64,000 nucleotides of DNA from Seriola aureovittata (lineage: Eukaryota > Chordata > Actinopteri > Carangiformes > Carangidae), in the NCBI RefSeq assembly GCF_021018895.1, contig NC_079371.1:10586001-10650000 (forward strand), read 5' to 3'. Position 1 is the stretch's first letter. The number at the start of each line of letters is the position of its first letter. The translations under genes were made by a program, and so were the position numbers. Below are positions 11,641 through 24,448 of this stretch, piece by piece. The notes beneath the pieces are model-generated. The model saw only the letters and a program-made list of their open reading frames with translations, did no database searches and was not told the origin of the DNA.

Positions 11641-14149
11641 ATAAACGTATAAGTAGAGCATGTCATATAGCCTCACAATTAGCATTCAGCAAACAGCATA
11701 ATGAGAACATGCGAAGGTGGGGGTGTAGTCAGTCCAGCCCCATCTCTTGTCTCCTCCAGGAGATGGAGCCAGTTTGCCAACTCTCCCCGGTTCCCTGTGT
11801 TTCATGTGTCATTGGCATGCTCTCAAATGCATCTCAAAGGAATCATAGACTTCTCTTGTATTTCTATCATAAGATCATTTAGCTGCAATTAAGCCTTAAA
11901 AGCAAGCTCGCAGCCATAACTGAAAATCACTGCACACTGAAAGTGTTTGTCGAGTACCAGCCACTGCATGTCTGGATTCCCCTGCAAATGAGGTCCTGAT
12001 GTCCCTCTGCATTGCATGTGAGGATGTATTATTGCAATCACAGTTTCCCAACAGGGCTGTAACCAAGATTTTAGACAAAGTGAGATCATGAATCCAAGCC
12101 CCTTCACACTAATCACCCACGTTAGAGAAACTTAGATCCAGCACTGAGTCTAAACATGCTGGAATCAGCCTCGAAAATAATCACCATGTGGTATATGTTT
12201 TCAACTGTGACATGAACTCAGTGTCCTCCAGGGGTAGTAATGCTATGCTCCGTCTCCTGGAATATGCTAATGTGATTTCCTTAACAACAAATAGTTTGTT
12301 TTTGTGTGTCTGGCACTAAACTAAATGTCAGATTTACACGGCTGTCTGTTTGTTTTCTGTTGTTGTTCATTTTCTTGTCTGTCTTTTGATGTCTGGCAGC
12401 GTTCAATTACCTTCCCACCTGTCACAAAATTAGATGATTCCTTGTTGAAGACAACATGAAGCACGACGCTGTTTCTGCTGGGCCATCCATGATCAATATC
12501 TTCCGCTGATGATTTCACCCAATTACATTTCAATCAAGGAAAGCATGTGTGGGGCATAACTGAAAATTGTTACTGATTAGCATAATTCTTTTTATTGAGA
12601 TTTCATCACCCTTGAGCACGAGCAACCTAAGCTTACAAAACTAACCGCATAGCCATAGCCGAGGTAAAATACTTCTCAAACTACTGCAGAAGAACTTGGA
12701 ACTTGGAGTGGATTTATGGAAATTCAAAGAAACACTCTGTCAAAACCACCTGGGCATAGCTATTCTTGGTAGACCAACCTAGTCTGTGAAAGCTCAAGCA
12801 TGCATATTCTTCACCATTTGGTTAAAAGGGGCCAACGGCATCAGCAGACACAAAAGGCGAAGACTATTCCACGTCACTGCACTACATTTCATGGGAAATA
12901 TACCTTCAGTTTCAGATGAGGGACTCTCCCCTTGTCTCACTGTCTTTGTTTCTTCCCGCCGCTTGTTAAAAATTTAAACAAGCCTGACAATGCCTGAAAA
13001 GCTCAACCTACCATGAAAGGATAGGAAACACAGAGAAGCCAGGGAGAAATTGAGAGAAAAAAATATCTCCTTTGTAAAGTAACTACACATTAGCCGCGTG
13101 TATAGTGTGTGTTTTTGTGTATGTGTAAGACAGTGAGAGATACATGTACAGACTAAATATGTAGAGAGTGAGAGAGAGAAGTTTGGAGACGTGTCCACAC
13201 CTACTCAAGTTTCCAATAAAAAAATGCTTCAAGAAAAACAAAGGTGTTTTAAGCTGCAGTCATGTGCAATGGGACTGAAAACATTTCAGATGTTTTTGTT
13301 TATTGATCCAAAAATCTTATTTCACAAATTGATAAGCATCCAGCCCAACTGGATAAGTACAAAACACACTGGGTCACAGCACCTCAGGTTGGTTATTCAA
13401 CCTGTGAGCATGGAAGCAAATATAGAGGATAAAGGAAATTTGTGGAGATTATCAGTTGTAGGCTAGTGTATGAAAGGCTACTCTTTGTTAACGTTTTCTA
13501 AAATCTCTTCTCTTTCTATATGCCTAATACCAGTTGTCATAGGGGATTTTAAACACATATTAGACAGTGGGACTTTAATATGCATTTGTTGAAGAAAGGT
13601 ATTTACCTACTTAAATTTACTTTTTAATTTGCTTACTACACACACAATACTAATCATGTATTTTACGGTGCTACTTTGGGATTTTCACCATCACAAAGCT
13701 CAAGTGTTTAAAGCTTTTCATTAGATTCTCAGCAGATATTGAACAATGGCAAATAAAATCTGCAACAAAAGTGGTGCCTAGAAGAAAAAAATGATTGTAA
13801 AATAGATTCCACAAATTTACTGTTAATTAACCACAACCAAAAAAAAAAAACCCAAGAAATAAACAAGCCAACAAAAACCAATCCATTCAACTGCAGCATT
13901 ATTGTGCTTTAGCTATGATGTAAGCCACTTCCGCCAACACCATCAAAAGATACACTGAGTCAGAAAAGTGCCAGAACTGTGTTGATGTGGATTGATTTCA
14001 AGGGCATCAAAAAGAGTTAAGTGTAAATACATTTTCTACAGTTGCAGTACAAAATGAAATTAAGCTGACATGGATATATATTAGCTTACTTTTTTTCTTT
14101 TAAGATGTTTTTTTCTGTAGTACAAGACATATCATGAGAAAAATAAGCA
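11641..14149. other. Non-coding AT-rich DNA, nothing recognised
   Basis: Scattered short frames of 60-90 codons on both strands, none with a motif. Poly-A runs occur near 13840. No repeat family recognised. Confidence 0.5.
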
Positions 14150-14600
14150 AATAGGACACCTTGGAACTGCAGTGAACCAATGACAGTCTCATAAAAACAG
14201 ATTCAGACAGCCAGGGATTCATACGTCATATAACATCATGTAACCAATCCTGTCAACTTACAGGGACAGGGTGGCGAGCAAAATAAATCTGAAACCTTGT
14301 GAATACAGAGAGTGAGAATTTGCATTAGCACAACCACTAACACTGTGTCAGCCACTTCTAGTTAAGAGCTAATAAACAACATAAATATCTTCTGATATCT
14401 AGGCTAAATGCCGATTTTGGTGCAGAGCAAACTCCTCATGAGTCTGGGTCTGATTCGGGCTCAAACGTGTAGCTGAGTCTTTCGGATGTTTCCTCCGCGA
14501 ACCATCTTGATATGCCCTGCTCTTTCACCTGTCAACCTAGCGCAAGCAGCGATACTGGGCGGGGCATAAGGCCCCACCCATAATTTATCCATTTTTTATG
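14150..14600. repeat. Probable dispersed fish repeat
   Basis: The segment from the GAACTGCAGTGAACCAATG area to GGGCGGGGCATAAGGCC, with GCAGAGCAAACTCCTCATGA and CCATCTTGATATGCCCTGC, resembles a dispersed teleost repeat I have seen often. There is no second copy in this window to confirm it. No coding capacity is visible. Confidence 0.4.
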
Positions 14601-15136
14601 TGTGTATCTTTTCAAGTGCAAAAACCATGTTAAAAAAAAAGTTAATCATAATAGAGAATTTTACATAGTTTAAAACATCTTTGTAGAGGAACTTAAATGT
14701 ATTTGATACGTGATCCATATTCATGTACATAGTAACAGTCATTGGTACACACCACAGGGATTCTCTTTCCATTGTTTCTTTACATCAGTGATTAACCCCT
14801 GAATGCCTATAAAGCCAATAAAAGCCAGTTTCAGGACACTAGCTGGCATAAATCAAGTCATGTTGTTCACAGTAGAAAACAAACATTGCATTTTATTGGT
14901 TTTCTGTTCAATCCATAAAGTTTATATTATTATATAACTACTTCAGACCACATTCTCCGATGCTGAAATTAGTTTCCTTGCAGTAAAAACATTTTCAGTG
15001 TAAGCATAAGGCAAATCACAGACTGAAAAACTGCATCAGACCTCACACCATAGCAAACATTCTTTGTCATTGTGTGTTTTTGTGCTTGTATATATTTATT
15101 GTGCTGTTTGTGCTGTGTGAAATCCTTGAAGGTGTG
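14601..15136. other. Non-coding, nothing recognised
   Basis: AT-rich DNA with no gene, RNA or repeat signal I can support. Confidence 0.5.
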
Positions 15137-15285
15137 AAATTTCAGTTCAATTCAATTTTATTTGTATAGCGCCAAATCACAACAAACATTATCTCAAGGC
15201 ACTTTACAGCTTAAGGTCAGGACCTGACAATATTATAGACAGAAACGCAACAGTTCCCACAATGAGCAAGCACTTGTGAGCGAGA
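15137..15285 (+). repeat. Fish repeat with AATTTTATTTGTATAGCGCC motif
   Basis: CAGTTCAATTCAATTTTATT, then TGTATAGCGCCAAATCACAA and CTCAAGGCACTTTACAGC, then ATGAGCAAGCACTTG, is the opening of a very abundant teleost repeat. Only this 5' part is clear here. The segment at 55.4-55.8 kb looks like an internal part of the same or a related family in the same orientation. The 113-codon minus-strand frame that starts in it (15204-15545) is not a recognisable protein. Confidence 0.7.
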
Positions 15286-18059
15286 GGACAATGTCGGTTG
15301 TCAATATCAAACAATGTCACCAAAGTATATCCCTGTACATTTATTGTAAAGGGAATCAAAACAATAGATTCCAATATTATATATATCTGATCTCTGGTGG
15401 ATCCATAAGATGCAAATGTGTGACCTAATTTTGGGTGACTCCCTCCTAAGTTCATGATCCAGTAAGTATTTGTATCGATTACATCCTCTGTGACCACCTG
15501 ATCAATCAGGGGCACCTTCCCTACTCCCTGTGTATTGATTACCAATGTGTGCCAGACACATGATGGAAGGGATTCTGTGATGAAATGAACACTGCACTCT
15601 CTACAGTATGTTGCAGCTTAGACTGTATTGACTCCCTCTTGTAAAGGGAGTGTAATTGTTTTTAGTAGGCTTCCTAAAATCAATTAGAAATCTTTGTTAC
15701 TTTGCAGCTTTTGAGTATAAATGAAAGCTGCATCGAGATCCTGTTAGTGCTACTTTGTCTCTTATTGCTGACTTACTTAGTTTTTATGATAGCCACACTT
15801 TTGTGATGATACCATTATCTGTGGGAGTGGCGGGTTTTGGCATTCAAGGTGAGACTGTAATGACCTTGATGAAGGAAAGTCATGTCAACAACAATGGAGC
15901 TCAACAATAAGCAAACAAAACACCAGAATAAGGCTTGTACTGACACACAGGTGCAACATTTGTTCTGCAGATTGCTCATATCAGCACCTGTGGTGGCCTT
16001 AGGCTGCCAGTCATTTTAGCTTCAGGCTGGGTACTGTTTCAAAGTCAACAGCTCATCAGGATGAATGACAAGTGTTGGGGCATGAACTTGCCCCACTGAG
16101 GGTTGGGGGTTTAGAGGGGTTGCATTTCACTTCTCTGCCTGAAGGCGAAATGTTGCATATTGTAGCTTTAAATTTGAATTTCACATTGTCATTATTGTGC
16201 TGCAGGAGTATCGTGCCCTCTGGGTGCACAAGGCCTATTTAAAACCCATTGCATTAATTTAGAAATTCATGGCCATCAATTAGACATTTCCCTAACTTCA
16301 TTATGTTCCTAATCATCTTGCTACATTAGTACTCTATATATTATCACATATGCAGGTAGTGGGTAGGTTGTATACAATGTAACACAATCCTGCACAAAAG
16401 CTGTGCAACAAACAGACCCTTCAAAAAGTTTAAAATGCTGAACTTTTGCTAACTGTTTTGAGAAATGTCAACAGTATGGTAATTTGTCTGTGATGTTGCC
16501 AATTGAAATTCTTTCAAGCTAACATTTTGTCCTTCCTGCTGTATAGTACATGAAGTGGGACACAATGCTGATGTGGGACAAAGCAGGAAAAAAAAAAGAA
16601 GTTGTCAAAAAAGGTAGAGCTGTTCAAGTGAGCAATACTTTAAGACTTTTTGTGTTTGATGTTTGTAAAAACAAAGTCAAGTGGAGTCAAGTGGAGACAG
16701 AACACAGAGCTTTTTCTGCTGATTTGAAAAAAACCATCACCTACATACATAGTATATACATAAAAGCACCGTCTCTGATCCAAATGTAAAGAGCTTCGAC
16801 AGCAACATTCAAAAGGAAAAGCCTGCTATCACTTCACAAACAGGTTTTTCATGCTACATCTAAATAATTTTTTCTTTTTTTTTTTTGCATCCATAATATT
16901 TGATTTTGAACACAGGAGGAGAACAGGGGTAAAATTTGCAATAAAGCAATATTGAAACATAAACCACTTGTTTTCCATCACTTAAATTATTTTTGAATAT
17001 ACATCGAACAACTTTTATAGAATATAGAATATAAATGTCATACCTGCCGACATACCCACATACTTAAGATGGCACAGGCACAACACTAATCTTTATCCAA
17101 AGTTTACACTCACTCCTGAGTCAAAGCTGAGTTTGCAAAGTTTCCTCTTCCAAATGTGACATTTTCTCCAAGTTTAATTGACTTGCAGTGCAGATAAAAA
17201 CTATTCACCTCTTTGTAAGTTTCCATCTTCTGTCGTCTTACAGCACTGATTCATTGTCCATTTAATATGGCTGATCAAAGATCCTTTAATGTCAAAATGA
17301 AAACAAATCTCTACAAATTAATCTAGATTAATTACAAATATAAACTGATTATGGTGCTACTCTTTGCAGCTCAGGATAAGGATGTGCATGAAAACACAGG
17401 GTTGTTAGCCAAATATAAAGTTCTCCTAGAAACAGACTTAGCTATAAAGAAGAAGAAATTATTTCACATCAACTCTCCACAGAAAGTTTTACAATACTGG
17501 AAAAGTCTTTAGAATTAGTGTGCAAATGACAAACCCCCTTACTCCATTTCAATTAAATATCTGCAGCAGACAATGAGTTCTCAGGCTGTGGTTCGCTTTC
17601 AAGCAAAAGGCATTAACTGAATGAAAGAATCCATGGTTACCACTGAACTCTGCAGCTTTGGAGCCCTTTGACTGAACCCCGCTGAATAAGACTTCAGAAC
17701 AAGTCCAATCGTTTTAGACTGTGTGAAATGAGCATACTGCTTTTCATATCAAGAGATTCTCTATCCTCTCTGTACAGTCCAATGATTATAGGGACCACAG
17801 GAAAAAAACCCATCTAATTTCACTTGTACAGTTCCATACTCTAGAACCCATAATTACAATAATCTCCTGAGGGGAAAAATAGTTTTCTCCCAAACCATTA
17901 ACCTTGCACGCCTAAGCCTTCGCTCTTATACTTTTACCTTTATTTATCAAGGTTAATTGTTTTGCTGACCACACACTCTTTATCAGCACTACCCTTTTTC
18001 ACGTCCGTGCACTGAACATACTGTAACATGCCTTGCCTCCTTCATATACTACCACTTCA
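15286..18059. other. Non-coding AT-rich DNA, nothing recognised
   Basis: No motif-bearing frame; the 79-codon plus frame at 16550-16789 is lysine-rich and chance-like. Poly-T lies at 16868-16886. I see no repeat family or RNA. Confidence 0.5.
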
Positions 18060-18720
18060 GCCATCAGCTCCTATCTGTAAGTGAAGAATGCTTGACAGGT
18101 TTGATTTCAAAACGGCTGATCAAGAGCTTTAATCAATCCGCTGCAGGTGCTGGGAGCGCGCTGAACTGTGATGAATCATTCCCAGTGTTGTTTGCACCTG
18201 CGTGTCTCAACACTGTACTCTTCGGTGTCACGATGGTGGGTTGAATTATTAATCTAACACTTGCTTTGTGCCACTTCGTATACATTCATCAGGACTCACA
18301 ATCCGCCCTGACAGTTGATTTGAATGATGGGAAATGCTGACGTTCCAGTTTAGCCTGACTCGACTCGCTCAGGCCATGCTGTAGTATTATACACTTTAAT
18401 TTACACCAACCTGTCTAGAATGAGTTGACTCCTCCAGATGCATCTTAAAATGAGATTAATCACCGGGGACTGCCATGTTGAGATGAGTCATCCACCTGCC
18501 ATCGGAAATGTGCCATATCCATCAAACCCAGCACACTAATGATCATCTAGCAGAAGCTCCAGCGGAGGGGAGTTGTCGTCCCCCTGGCGCAGTCATTTGC
18601 GTCGATCTACGACCACAAGCGCATTTGGCCTCCTCCGCAGCCCTAATGGCTGTGCTGCTTTGTCACCCGCCGATCTGCTCTTCTCAGCTAAAGATTAATT
18701 CTCCCTTTCACTGTAGAAGT
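18060..18720. promoter_or_regulatory. Candidate conserved noncoding element block
   Basis: About 660 bp stands out from its flanks by balanced base composition and lack of repeats. It carries CAGGTG/CACCTG E-box cores (near 18145, 18196 and 18495), TAAT/ATTA homeodomain cores, TGATGAATCATT and TTGATTTGAATGATGG. Frames are short and broken. The appearance fits a vertebrate developmental enhancer cluster. This is composition-based inference only. Confidence 0.3.
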
Positions 18721-19222
18721 TGAGGAGCCTGACAGTGTTCTCTATGAATTCGTCCCCAAACGGGAAGGAGCCAAAAATAGTACAAACATACAGAAATAAT
18801 ATAATGGAGAGGGAGCACTTCAAAGCAGGCCATAGAGAAGTGGCTGAGTGAAGTTCACTGGCGATGTTTTTCCTTTTTTGTTTTATATTAACTTGTCATA
18901 GCTGCTGATATGACTCAAAATTTGCGACTTTGCAAATGTGTTTGTTATCAGCAACCAAAAGAGTGCAGTGAGTAATTGCTGGTTTGCTGCCAATGTTGAT
19001 GTTGGAAAAGAAACTTTATCACTTTTAAAAAGTTAGTCATAACATAGTCAGACAAGGTGTCCCAGATAGTAACTGATGTAACTGCGAATGTCCTATCTCG
19101 CTTACGTCTTCTTGTTTGAAAAGCCAAAACTCCTTGGTCTGAGTGTTTTTGGGAGGCATGTTGTTTTTTCCTGTGTTCCACTTAACGCCATTGTTTCAGT
19201 GTACACATGTGCCCTTTCTCTA

Positions 19223-19260
<38 letters not shown>

Positions 19261-20489
19261 ATTCTATCCATCAGATTAGTACATGTACAGGCAAAGTTCA
19301 GTGCTGATGCCAGCCAGTGCAGTGACAAATGGAGATGTGGAGGTCCAGCGTTAATTATACATCTTGGATTTTCATCTCATGTCACTCAGTGCTGACATTT
19401 AACCATGAGCACAATAACAATGTTTATTGAGAGGTGTTGATGTCTGTAGTGACTCCGGGATGCCATTCATTATGTGTGACTGGTGTGTTCCTGTCTGTCA
19501 AAATGTGATTGTGATGTATTTCTGTTTATGCCCAACACCAGTCACCCAGCCATTTCCAATAAATTAACTCACTTTTAGTTAGTTTTAGTTACTAGTTACT
19601 AGTTACTTAGTTTCACTCTTTGCTTTCAGAACCTGCACACTGAGGATGAGGCGGCACTCTCAACAGGTGACTATTTTCAGCTGTGGAGTAATACACAGTG
19701 TTGCTATAATGGGTATTTCAGCAGGACGGTGTACCGTATGTGGGACTTCCTAAAACAAGCTACATTGCTCATGTTTATAATGTAATGAGGAAACATGTCC
19801 GCCAGTGTGGCTAATTGAATTGGTTTTAATAGTTTGTGGACAACAGTGGTGCTCGGTGGCATGGAGGAATTAGACATAGAGGCTCTGGCCACATAAACAA
19901 TTAGGTTACCAATTCATTAAAGGCTTTGGTCTTTTCATGGAATTTGTTGACAATAAGAAAAACTATCGGACAGCACCAGCCTTCTCCTTCGAGGTGGATC
20001 TTTTGTTGATGAATATTCTAGTTTAAAGCTCATACCTTATCTGTAAATTTTTCCAGTTATTATTTTTAATGCATGTCCCTTATTGTACTGCCCTGTTTAC
20101 ACATACTGTGAGAAGGGAAGGCGTGATAAGCTGTAGCTTCACACTTATTACACAGAGGACGGGAGAAATTGAAGTTGCATTATTATCAAGTGTGTATTTT
20201 TTCTTTTTTTCTTATTTTGTTTGTTATTGATCGCAGTCAAAAAAAAAAAAGTTGATTTAAAATACACATTGATTCATGTGCTGGAGTATAATAAAGTAAA
20301 CTGGTAGATTTATCTTGGTTCATTATGGCTTGTCATGGCAGACAATGCAAATAGAGCCAACACAGTAAAAGTACCCAAGTTTTATTGTGTCTCACTGAAA
20401 TAATGATAAGAAAGTTATTTGTTTGATCATTGATCATTTAACACAACATTTGCACAAAAACAGAGTGCAGTTTATATGTTGGTGTCCTG
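18721..20489. other. Non-coding, with a (CT)n microsatellite
   Basis: AT-rich DNA with a long CT tract at 19.23 kb, a small AGTTACT tandem near 19584-19606 and poly-A/T runs near 20200-20250. Short frames that cross the CT tract encode only Leu-Ser or Ser-Leu repeats. Confidence 0.5.
19225..19256. repeat. (CT)n microsatellite
   Basis: About 15 CT units without interruption. Confidence 0.95.
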
Positions 20490-20726
20490 TCTGCATAGAT
20501 TTCCTCCGGGTGCTTTACTCTCCTCCCACAGTCCACAGAGATGTAACTCAGGTGAATTGGAAACCAAATTGCCTGTAGGTGTGAATGGGAGTGTGAATGT
20601 GTTTGTCTATAATGTGTTAGTCTTGTGATAGACTAGTGACTGGTCCAGCTAATGCATGATAGGATAGACTCCAGTCCTCCGAGACCCTGCAGGGAAAAGT
20701 GGTTTGGAAAATAGATGGATAGATTT
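20490..20726 (+). repeat. Fish retroposon-type repeat with GATG-like tail
   Basis: TTTCCTCCGGGTGC and TCCTCCCACAGTCCACAGAG open it. It continues through GGTGTGAATGGGAGTGTGAA, TTGTGATAGACTAGTGACTG and AGGATAGACTCCAG, and ends in AATAGATGGATAGA. This ordered set of words is a very common teleost repeat normally ending in an ATGGATGG tail. The copy is diverged and non-coding, and its class is not certain. Confidence 0.68.
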
Positions 20727-22599
20727 TTATAACAGCTGATATGAGCAAACGTTATAATTCCTAGGCCCTATTAGGAGAGAGTTTAAGTTATTGGTTATGT
20801 TTTAAAGGTGGATGACTGATTTTACAAGTAAAGCAGATGTCTTGTTAAGGACTGATGCCCTTATGTTCAGGTAGAAGTTTAAAACAGAAGTAAATGACTG
20901 GTGTATACCACTAGAGGTTACGATTACTGCAATGTTAAGGTAAAAACGTTTAGCAGAGCGCTGAGTTCTGGTGTGAGAATGTGTGACCATACGCCAATGA
21001 ATCTTATGTGGTCTCAGTGGGATAATTTGGTTTCAGCTGCTTGCAGTTTCAGGACATTTGCCATGCGGCTTTGCCCCTGTGTTTTGATGCCCTTTTGTGT
21101 TCTGGTTTTGGTTTTGCATTTGATGAAGACCTCATTGATTCTGCATTAGCATAGGGACAGTGTGTGAATATGGTATGAAGTGAATGGACTGGCTTGTTTT
21201 GCCACTTTTAGTTTGAGCTATTCTTTACTTTTCAACCCGTTAGTTGTTACTGGCTTGCCACAAAGGGTGGTTCATCTCAATCACCCCACATGTGTATGTG
21301 GTAGTGTATTGTGGTAGTGTATCTGGGTGTTGTTTCACCCTGTGTCATTTAGGACTAATCAGCTGTTTGCTTTCCTCTTTATTGTCAATAAAGGTGTCAA
21401 TAAAAACGCCCCTCCTGAGTTAAACTGGACATCTGTATAGTTACTTACAAGCTTATCAGTGCCAACAAACTGCCTGGTTCTCAAGTAATTGAGTAGTTCC
21501 TGTGTATCCAGCCTCGGGTGGTGAAAACATCAGAGTCCAAGGTTCTTTTTTTTTTTTTTTTTGCAGCTTCCTGTCTGGTTAAATTGAGATAGAGAAGTGC
21601 TTCGTATCCCCCATATACACCTGAACATGGATGAGCTAATGAGCTATAACATCACTGCACATTACAATTGCCAGAGGTGACAGAATAATACATAAACATG
21701 TCGCAGAAATCTTTAGTAACTTTGTCACACTTAAAAACAGTGGTACATATTAGGTTGAAAACTAATTAGCAGCATTTGTCGGCTGTAAAAGATGCTGTAA
21801 TCAGCACTTTTGCACTTGCACATTTTTTATTTCATTAAAATATATATATTTTTTTTTTTTCTCCTGATCATTAAAAAGGCTGTGTGTTGGCTGTGGTACA
21901 TACTTAACTGGTGATTTAGAAGGTTATGCTGTCTTGGTTTGCTGGGGGTTGGGGTCCATACTGATGATGGCGTGCTGATGACCCAGTAGTGAGAACAAAA
22001 CGATGCAGACACTGTTCAACGTAGCCTTTGGGGAAACTAGGACCAACAAAAAAGCCATGCAACTCCTGTGTTAATGTGTTTCCTGTGCAACTTACAGAGC
22101 TGAAGCAAGGCTCCACCATCTGTGCCCACATTGCAGAATTCAGAAAACTATACAATATATAATAATAATCTATAATAAGGAAGTCCAAATGAAATGATTT
22201 TTTTTTTTTTTTTACTGCTGTACAATTATTTGCATATATCTTTGTTCATTCTTGCTTAAAACTAAAGCTCATATTTGTCTCCATGTAGGAAAAGGTAACC
22301 AACCCTCATACAATTCTTCCATGGCAAAAGATTCAGTCTAACACCATATTTTTTAGAATTGTCACAGATTGTTAGTGATGCATTTTATACAACTTTTTTT
22401 TTTTTATTATTAACTTAGCCATGCAGCATGGTAACTATGGTGATCTGCTCTGATTAATGAGGAGACAGCTTCTTGAGAACTCAACACATACAAATGCTTT
22501 GTCAGGACCCCTTGGCGTCACTTTTTAATGCACTGGGTTCCCCTCAGAGCATCATTTTTCAACATGCAGAGGCGACATATTTTTTGAATGAATGAAGCG
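20727..22599. other. Non-coding AT-rich DNA, nothing recognised
   Basis: Long poly-T tracts at 21547-21562, 21847-21860 and 22199-22213. A 12-13 bp near-duplication of TGTGGTAGTGTA lies at 21297-21321. Frames of 60-90 codons lack motifs. Confidence 0.5.
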
Positions 22600-22760
22600 C
22601 TACATGTATTAACAGCAGCCGTGTTGCCAGGAGGTGGCTGGGGTGGATGGCGGGCGTACAACGCGTGCAACTGTCACACCAGAGAGTTGCATTCACATCC
22701 ACAGCCCTGTCTGTGGTTAGGTTTCGGTGACAAAAGTGCTGTCCCGTCCCCATGTATGTC
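22600..22760 (+). repeat. Possible fragment of the 3.6 kb repeat family
   Basis: GGAGGTGGCTGGGGTGGATG, then GTACAACGCGTGCAACTG and GTGGTTAGGTTTCGGTGACA. The opening resembles 3597-3616, and the GGTTAGGTTT words are typical of dispersed teleost repeats. An 85-codon plus frame runs through it without any domain. Assignment is tentative. Confidence 0.38.
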
Positions 22761-24374
22761 AGCAGCACCTGGCTGCAGTATCCTTGACTTATGCTTTAAC
22801 TTTCAACACAGCAGAGAACATTGGAACTATATGCATGCATGTTGATAAATGATGCTAAAGGCGTACCCAGTGTGTTAGAATAGTGATGCCATAGGGTCCT
22901 GCAAGTGTCCATGTGTGACGACTGAGTGAGGCTGCCCTGTCCTGAGAATAAATTATGCTCAAAGATGGTTGGCTGACTGTTGTAAGACGAGCCACTGAGT
23001 CAATTATATTAACCAATGACCCAGTTAAACCTGAAGCAGATTTATAGTCATTATGTACAACAAGACAGTAAAAAATAACTTATTGGCCTTTTAATTCTCA
23101 CTCTCGACTGTCAGCCAAGGTAAAGGCTTATATGCATCCTGACAGACAGTCACACAGACGCACAAACCCAGCTTTCCCTCTCTAGTTTCCCCCTGCTAGC
23201 ATGTTCTCCACTTCAACTGCCTCGGAAAACTTTAAGTGCTTTTGGGAGAATGCTACACAAGGTGGGAGGTCTCCTACTTTAATGAGATCAACTCAATTAT
23301 CAACACATGGAGTGACAGTTTCCGCAGAAGCAAAGGTCACACTGAATGATGCACACAAGCACACCCATAGCCATCATCAGAGGGGGGAGGAGGGTTGTGT
23401 GTGTCTCTATTTATACTGAATTGCTGTCACCTAGAAATTGCACTTCTATACAACAAGACAGGGTTTGTACACTGGGAGGTGCATGAGGGAACTGGGGAGA
23501 GCTGAGCAGGCAGGTGAGTGGGCCAGATGATCTCCAGAGGAAAGGCTTAGCACGAGGCGTGTCCCAAATCCATTTACACACTAATGGTAAGCAGGTTATG
23601 AATATGTAGTGTATTCATGCTGAAAAAAATTACAAGGTGAAGTATACTCTAATAAGACTACATACTAAATATGTCTGATTTTGCTGTGTCTTTATTAAGT
23701 TTATATTAAATTGACATCTCCTGTTCGTATAAAAAAGTACACCATGCTGATTATTTTGTGTTATAACACAGCGATGATCAGTATAGTACATACTGTATAT
23801 ATTCAGTACTGTATGTCATATGGATTTGAGTCTGAGGCTGGAGAGAAAGGAGAGGGGACATGACAGGTTCAAGATTACAAAAGGTTAAGGAGTGGTCACA
23901 GGCCGAGATGCAGAAATAGGCTCTGGGAAACAGGAACAAGCTCAGACCAAGAGACAGGAACAGGTATGTTACGATGATGACACAGGTAGTGACGCATTAA
24001 CAGAAACAGATATGGCCACTAACAAATATCCTACTTACACTACTTCAGTCACTTTATCTGGGTCAGACAGCTATGGGATTTCAAAAAGCCTGCCTGTTAA
24101 TGCCACCAAGAAGCACTCAAGATGGGCAGTGGTTTGACATCCATTCTTCAGGTATTGAAAAGGTATAAATGTGTCCATCTCGCAAAAACATGCACATCAT
24201 GCTCCTCCAAGTGTAAATATGTCAGTAAGTGGCCTGTGGAAGAAGCTATTACAGGGTCTGTCTCTTATGGTAACAGCATCTGGTCCCCGTGGTAATGACA
24301 TCTGAGGTAATACTGAAATTACACCGTAATTAGCCGTCCCATTCATGCGACAGGAAGAAAGTGGCTCCAGAGAT
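22761..24374. other. Non-coding, nothing recognised
   Basis: Unique-looking sequence with short frames. The stretch at 23880-23965 is rich in CAGGAACAG-like words but I cannot name it. No RNA or promoter supported. Confidence 0.48.
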
Positions 24375-24422
24375 TTCCATAGACAATCATTTCCGTAGAC
24401 AATCACTTCCATGGACAATCAT
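24375..24422. repeat. 16-bp tandem repeat, three units
   Basis: Three consecutive imperfect units at 24375, 24391 and 24407, each of the form TTCC(A/G)T(A/G)GACAATCA plus one base. The array ends 27 bp before the fold-back element. Confidence 0.85.
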
Positions 24423-24448
24423 ACAGGAGACATGAATGAATGCCAGTA

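Noticed and set aside
24375..24422. Possible CRISPR-like array
   Set aside because: Three directly abutting 16-bp units without spacers, in a vertebrate genome; it is an ordinary tandem repeat.
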